Origin: Apostichopus japonicus
Lineage: Eukaryota; Echinodermata; Holothuroidea; Aspidochirotida; Stichopodidae
DNA: 64,000 nucleotides
Direction of reading: 5' to 3'
NCBI RefSeq assembly: GCF_037975245.1
Contig: NC_092578.1
Span: 14,058,321 to 14,122,320 of the forward strand
Made by a program: the position numbers and the translations under genes
The notes under the pieces: model-generated
Seen by the model: only the letters and a program-made list of their open reading frames with translations
The model's database searches: none
Told to the model about the DNA's origin: nothing
Part shown: one piece after another, positions 49,940-55,900 of the stretch
Position numbering within the stretch: the first letter of the stretch is position 1
How the letters are laid out: every line of letters starts with the position of its first letter

Positions 49940-52900
49940 AATAACGGAAAAACTGTTAAACAACTATGCTGCATTTAGAGAAAGGCTGGATCTCGAGTGA
50001 GATACAATAATTGAATTAGGTAAGTGATTGGAAGTAAAACAGCCAATGTTTGGTTTTTGCAGAGCTTTCGAGCAAAACTAGCTCTTCTTCAGTGCATGAT
50101 CACCGAAAGTGACAAGGAGTAGCAGGAATTGAAACTGTTTTATAGAGAAGATGTTGGCATGGTTGTAAAGGCAAAGCGACTTACTGATTTCTGCTGAATT
50201 TAGCAGAAGTTTTAGAAATTCGGATTATTTTAATCCGCGTCGGATTATTTTAATCCGATTCCGTCGTAATTGTAAAGGAGTTGTTTTGGTTTATCTGGGA
50301 CGGCAAATCCTTTCTGATGTTTAAACCGAATGGTGCCGTGGTCTTTAGGTTTAGTTCCCAGAAATTTTCTTTCTCTTTCCTAGATTTATCTGTCCAAGAA
50401 TCGTTCTGGTCAATGGCAATAACACGCAAATTCTCAATTGAATGATTTTGGAGATTAAAGTGATTTGCAACAGCTTGGTAGATCCTTTTTGTTTTGATCG
50501 CCGATCTATGTTGTGTCATTCTCATTCTAAGAGTGTTTTTTGACTCTCCAATGTATTGTAAGTTACAAATATTGCAGTAGATATAGGTAAATGACATTTT
50601 TGGATGGGCAGTTAATTTTGTGCCGAATTTGGAACGTGCGTTTGGTTTGGTTGCTCTGAAAGGCCCCGGTCGAATCGACAAGTAAGCACGTTTTGCAATT
50701 TTGTGTACAGGGCGATGATCCTGTAGTTTCTGTTTTGCTTTCCCCTAATGGGGTGTCATCCCGAAAGGATGCCCGAACTAAGATATCCCGTAGGTTGCTG
50801 GGTCTTTTAAAAGCGATGACAGGTAATTCTGGGAATACTGATTTCAGGCGTTCGGTGCCTTGAAGTAGGTGAAAATTCTTCTGAATGATATTAGCCAGTG
50901 GTGGGAGACCAGGGTGGAATTCAGTAACCAATGGTACCCTTTTGGAACTGGTTTGACGAGTTTTGTACGTCAATGTTTCGGTACGGGGTTTGCTTTTAGC
51001 CTTTTTGATGGCATTTTCAATAGTACCCCGAAAATACTGTCTGTTTAGGAGGTGTTGTGACAGTTCTTTAGTGCGTGAATCAAAATCGACTTCAGAGGAG
51101 CAAATGCGTCGAATGCGCAACGCTTGACTGTATGGAATATTTCTGGTACAGTGACGTGGGTGGCAACTGCTTGGTAAGAGGTAGTTGTGCTTGTTCGTGG
51201 GTTTATTGAACAAGTCTGTTTTGAGTGAACCATTTTGTAGGGTCACGGTGGTGTCCAGAAAGTGAACGCCATGTCCAGAAAAATCAGCAGTGAATTTGAT
51301 AGTGTGATGAAACGAGTTTATGTCATCAATGAAGAGTTTTAGATTTGCCTCACCATGGGTCCATATCATAAAGATATCGTCAATGTAACGTAACTACGTG
51401 TGTGGTTTCAAGTTTTGTCGAGATAAAAATTCTTTCTCGAGGTTTCCCATAAAGATGTTGGCAAAAGACGGTGCCATTTTGGTACCCATTGCGGTGCCAT
51501 GAATTTGGAGGTAGTGTTTGTTGCCAAATACCAGATTATTGTTGGTCAAGATAAGTTGCATTAATTCGGCCAGTTCTTTCTTCGTGGGGGTTTTGCCACG
51601 TTTCGGTTTGAATGCTTTTGTGCAGGCCGAAATGCCCTCTTCGTTAGGGATATTTGTGTATAACCAAGACACATCCAAGGTAACTAACAGAGAAGATAAG
51701 GGAAGATTTTTTATTTCCCCAATTTTCCGGATGAAATCCGTAGTGTCCTGCACATAGGACGGTAGGGCCGAAACGAGAGGTTGGATGAGGAGATCCACGA
51801 ATTTGGACATTTTTTCAGTCACTGTGCCATTACCCGATATTATGGGCCTCCCGGGATTGCCTTCTTTGTGAATTTTAGGAAGAAAATAAAAGCGACCAGG
51901 TTTTGGGTCGTTTTCCAGGAGGTTTTGGCCTAACTTGCGGTCAATGGAACCGTTAGAGACTATCTTTTGGATGACTCTTTTCACGTTTTGTGTGATTTCT
52001 TGAGTAGGATCAGAATCTAGGAGTTTGTAGTTTGAGGGTTGCCGAGTAGTCTGTTGGCTTCCTCTCTGTAGAATTGTTTGCCCATAGCGACAATTGCAGA
52101 ACCCTTGTCGGCTGGCTTGATGACAATGTCATTGCGCTTCCGGAGTTCATGAATGGCCTGTCTCTCAGTTTTGTTGAGATTGTCGCTATATATATATATA
52201 TATATGCCATGGGAACTCAAAGTGATCCAAAGCTGAATTAAATACAACAGAAACTGGAATTGATACTTTTTGAAAGACAATTGGTAGCAGGAAGTGGGGA
52301 AGGGTAATTGTATATGATCTTTGAATGTTGATTACTTACCTAAGTCCGGATTACACATGGAGAATTCATCCTCCATATCTCCGCAGTCATTGTAACCATC
52401 ACACAAAGCACTGGAAGGGACACAAAGCCCAGAAGTACAAGCAAATTCATCATCAGAGCAGTCTGGTCTCACTAAAAAGAAAGAACCCCAATATATAGAT
52501 AGATTAAGCCTGTAGAATTTAAAATACCACAGGAGTGCATCTTTCTCACACCTGGGAGTTTCCATAACAACTCCCTGCTCACACCGACAATTTTCACCCC
52601 CCCCCCCATGTATATGAAGTGATGATGATGGATGGTGATGCAATTACTTAACTTGTAGCTTTCCATTATATGCAATGTATGATAAGTTAACATCAACTAC
52701 TCTGTGATTACAACACACTGGAAGCCAAAGAAACAGCTTTCATTTGAAAATAGATAATTGGTAACAGAAAATCTTGTGGTAAAAATATCTCACTGGAAAA
52801 CAGTCACTTAATAGTCACAAAGCTGTATGCATGTGCTTAAGATACTGTTTTAACCTCGGTGCAAATTACCATGACAACAAGCACTTACATGGACATGACT

Positions 52901-55900
52901 CAAGAGAGAACAATAAGCCAGTTCTAGCATCCATCAAGTTTTGAGAGCAGTTGTTTTCAAAGACATCATAAAGAGATAGAAGACATCTCAAATTAACATC
53001 CTCGCAATCTACTGAAGCAACAGTGATATTTAGGAAACCTTTGAAATCTGGATCTGGGACAAATGTATCAATGTTAAGTCGCCCCACAGTAACTGCCACA
53101 GATGAAGCATCAAAGAGTACCGGGAATGTCAACCGTTTAGTCTGAATAGTGGATGATGTATTAGTGAACAAAAATCTCACAGAGTCAGGAAAGATTCCTA
53201 CTTGGTACAGGACGGTATCTGTGGTTTCCTGTTGAGACACATCCAGTGTTACCTGCATTGTGTGCAAGGAGTGAATACACATGACAAAGGGAATAGTAAC
53301 AACCACATAGATGGAGAGAGAATACTAGATTCTAAAGGAGTACTAGTATATACCACCATAACTACTACCAGTATATACCACAATAGGTACTACTAGTGTA
53401 TAAACCACAGCAGGTTCTACCAGTATAAACCATAATATGTACTACTAGTGTATACCACAATAGGGACTACTAGTATATACCACAATAGGTACTACTAGTA
53501 TATACCACAATAGGTACTACTAAGTATATACCACAATAGGTACTGCTAGTATATACCACAATAGGTACTACTAGTATATACCACAATAGGTACTACTAGT
53601 ATATACCACAATAGATACTACTAGTATATACCACAATATGTACTACCAGTATATACCACAATAGGTACTACTAAGTATATACCACAATAGGTACTACTAG
53701 TATATACCACAATAGGTACTACTAGTATATACCACAATAGGTACTACTAGTATATACCACAATAGGTACTACTAGTATATACCACAAAAGGTACTACTAG
53801 TATATACCACAATATGTACTACCAGTATATACCACAATAGATACTACTAGTGTATACCACAATAGATACTACTAGTATATACCACAATAGGTACTACTAG
53901 TATATACCACAATAGGTACTACTAGTATATACCACAATAGGTACTACTAGTATACCACCATAGGTACTACCAGTATATACCACAATAGGTACTACTATAG
54001 TGTATATACCACAGTAGGTTCTACCAGTATTCCACAATAGGTACTACTAGTATATACCACAATAGTTACTACTAAGTATATACCACAATATGTACTACTA
54101 GTATATACCACAATAGGTACTACCAGTATATACCACAATAGATACTACTAGTATATACCACAATAGGTACTACTAGTATATACCACAATAGGTACTACTA
54201 GTATATACCACAATAGGTACTACTAGTATATACCACAATAGATACTACTAGTATATACCACAATAGGTACTACTAGTATATACCACAATAGGTACTACTA
54301 GTATATACCACAATAGGTACTACTAGTATACCACCATAGGTACTACCAGTATATACCACAATAGGTACTACTATAGTGTATATACCACAGTAGGTTCTAC
54401 CAGTATTCCACAATAGGTACTACTAGTATATACCACAATAGTTACTACTAGTATATACCACAATATGTACTACTAGTATATACCACAATAGGTACTACTA
54501 GTATATACCACAATAGGTACTACTAGTATATACCACAATAGGTACTACTAGTATATACCACAATATGTACTACTAGTATATACCACAATAGGTACTACTA
54601 GTATATACCACTATAGGTACTACTAGTGTATACCACAATAGGTACTACTAGTATATACCACAATAGGTACTACTAGTATATACCACAATAGGGACTACTA
54701 GTATATACCACAATAGCTACTACTAGTATATACCACAATATGTACTACTAGTATATACCACAATATGTACTACTAGTATATACCACAATAGGTACTACTA
54801 GTATATACCACTATAGGTACTACTAGTGTATACCACAATAGGTACTACTAGTATATACCACTATAGGTACTACTAGTATATACCACAATAGCTAATACAA
54901 GTATATACCACAATAGGTATACTACCAGTTTATACCATAATAGGTACTACCAGTATATACCACAATAGTAACTACTAGTGTATATACCACAATATGTACT
55001 ACTAGTATATACCACAATAGGTACTACTAGTATATACCACAATAGGTACTACTAGTATATACCACAATAGGTACTACTAGTATATACCACAATAGGTACT
55101 ACCAGTATATACCACAATAGTAACTACTAGTGTATATACCACAATATGTACTACTAGTATATACCACAATAGGTACTACTAGTATATACCACAATATGTA
55201 CTACTAGTATATACCACAATAGGTACTACTAGTATATACCACAATATGTACTACTAGTATACCACAATATGTACTACTAGTATACCACAATTAGGTAAGT
55301 GACATCGGCCTAAATGTTTAACTGTCGGAAAATAGTCGATAGTGATTGACTGTACTGTCATGATGGTTTTTGGTATTTTTTGAGTAGACCATTATTATTC
55401 TTCTTCATGCTTGGATGTTGCAGAGGACTCAATGAAATAAGGTGGTCTAAAAACTTGTAGAACTGAAGGTGATTTAATTTAAGGCATTTATAAAGTCCTA
55501 GTGCTGGGGTGCACTATGCTAACCTTCGAGCTTTTCTAGTTCAAAGTCTAAACGGTCTTGGTGGCAAAAGGTTGAACATGCTTTGATAGCCCAAGCCATC
55601 AGGTATCATATGGTGTGAAGGACATGTCAGTTGAAAACTTCTATGGCTGTGCTCTCTAGCAGCCTTGGAAAGTGACAAGTTTAGTGTGTAAGTCAATGGA
55701 ACAATAAATTGTGGTGCGACACCAGCCTTTAGAGTGGTGGGGATCAGTCAAGTGTAAAGCAGTAACAATAGCCTCTATATATGTACTGATGAGCACAAAA
55801 GTCTCAACACTGATAGACCAATACAGATTTGATATAGCAATTACAACAAATGATCCATTCAATAGTACTTATATTAACTGATTGTCATTGCAATTTACAT

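Larger units (their letters stand above)
49938..52186 (-). mobile_element. Penelope-like retroelement, 5'-truncated, between TA microsatellites
   Basis: Minus-strand element with reverse transcriptase and a C-terminal GIY-YIG endonuclease, the defining Penelope combination. It is flanked directly by (TA)n at 49902-49937 and 52187-52205. The N-terminal part of the RT is missing. 3' of the coding region lie a duplicated CGGATTATTTTAATCCG and a hammerhead-like core at 50058-50096. It sits in the aGPCR intron between 48139 and 52340, same strand. Confidence 0.93.

Noticed and set aside
53338-55290. CRISPR-like regular repeats
   Set aside because: Units are directly adjacent with no unique spacers, in an intron of a eukaryotic gene; it is a minisatellite.
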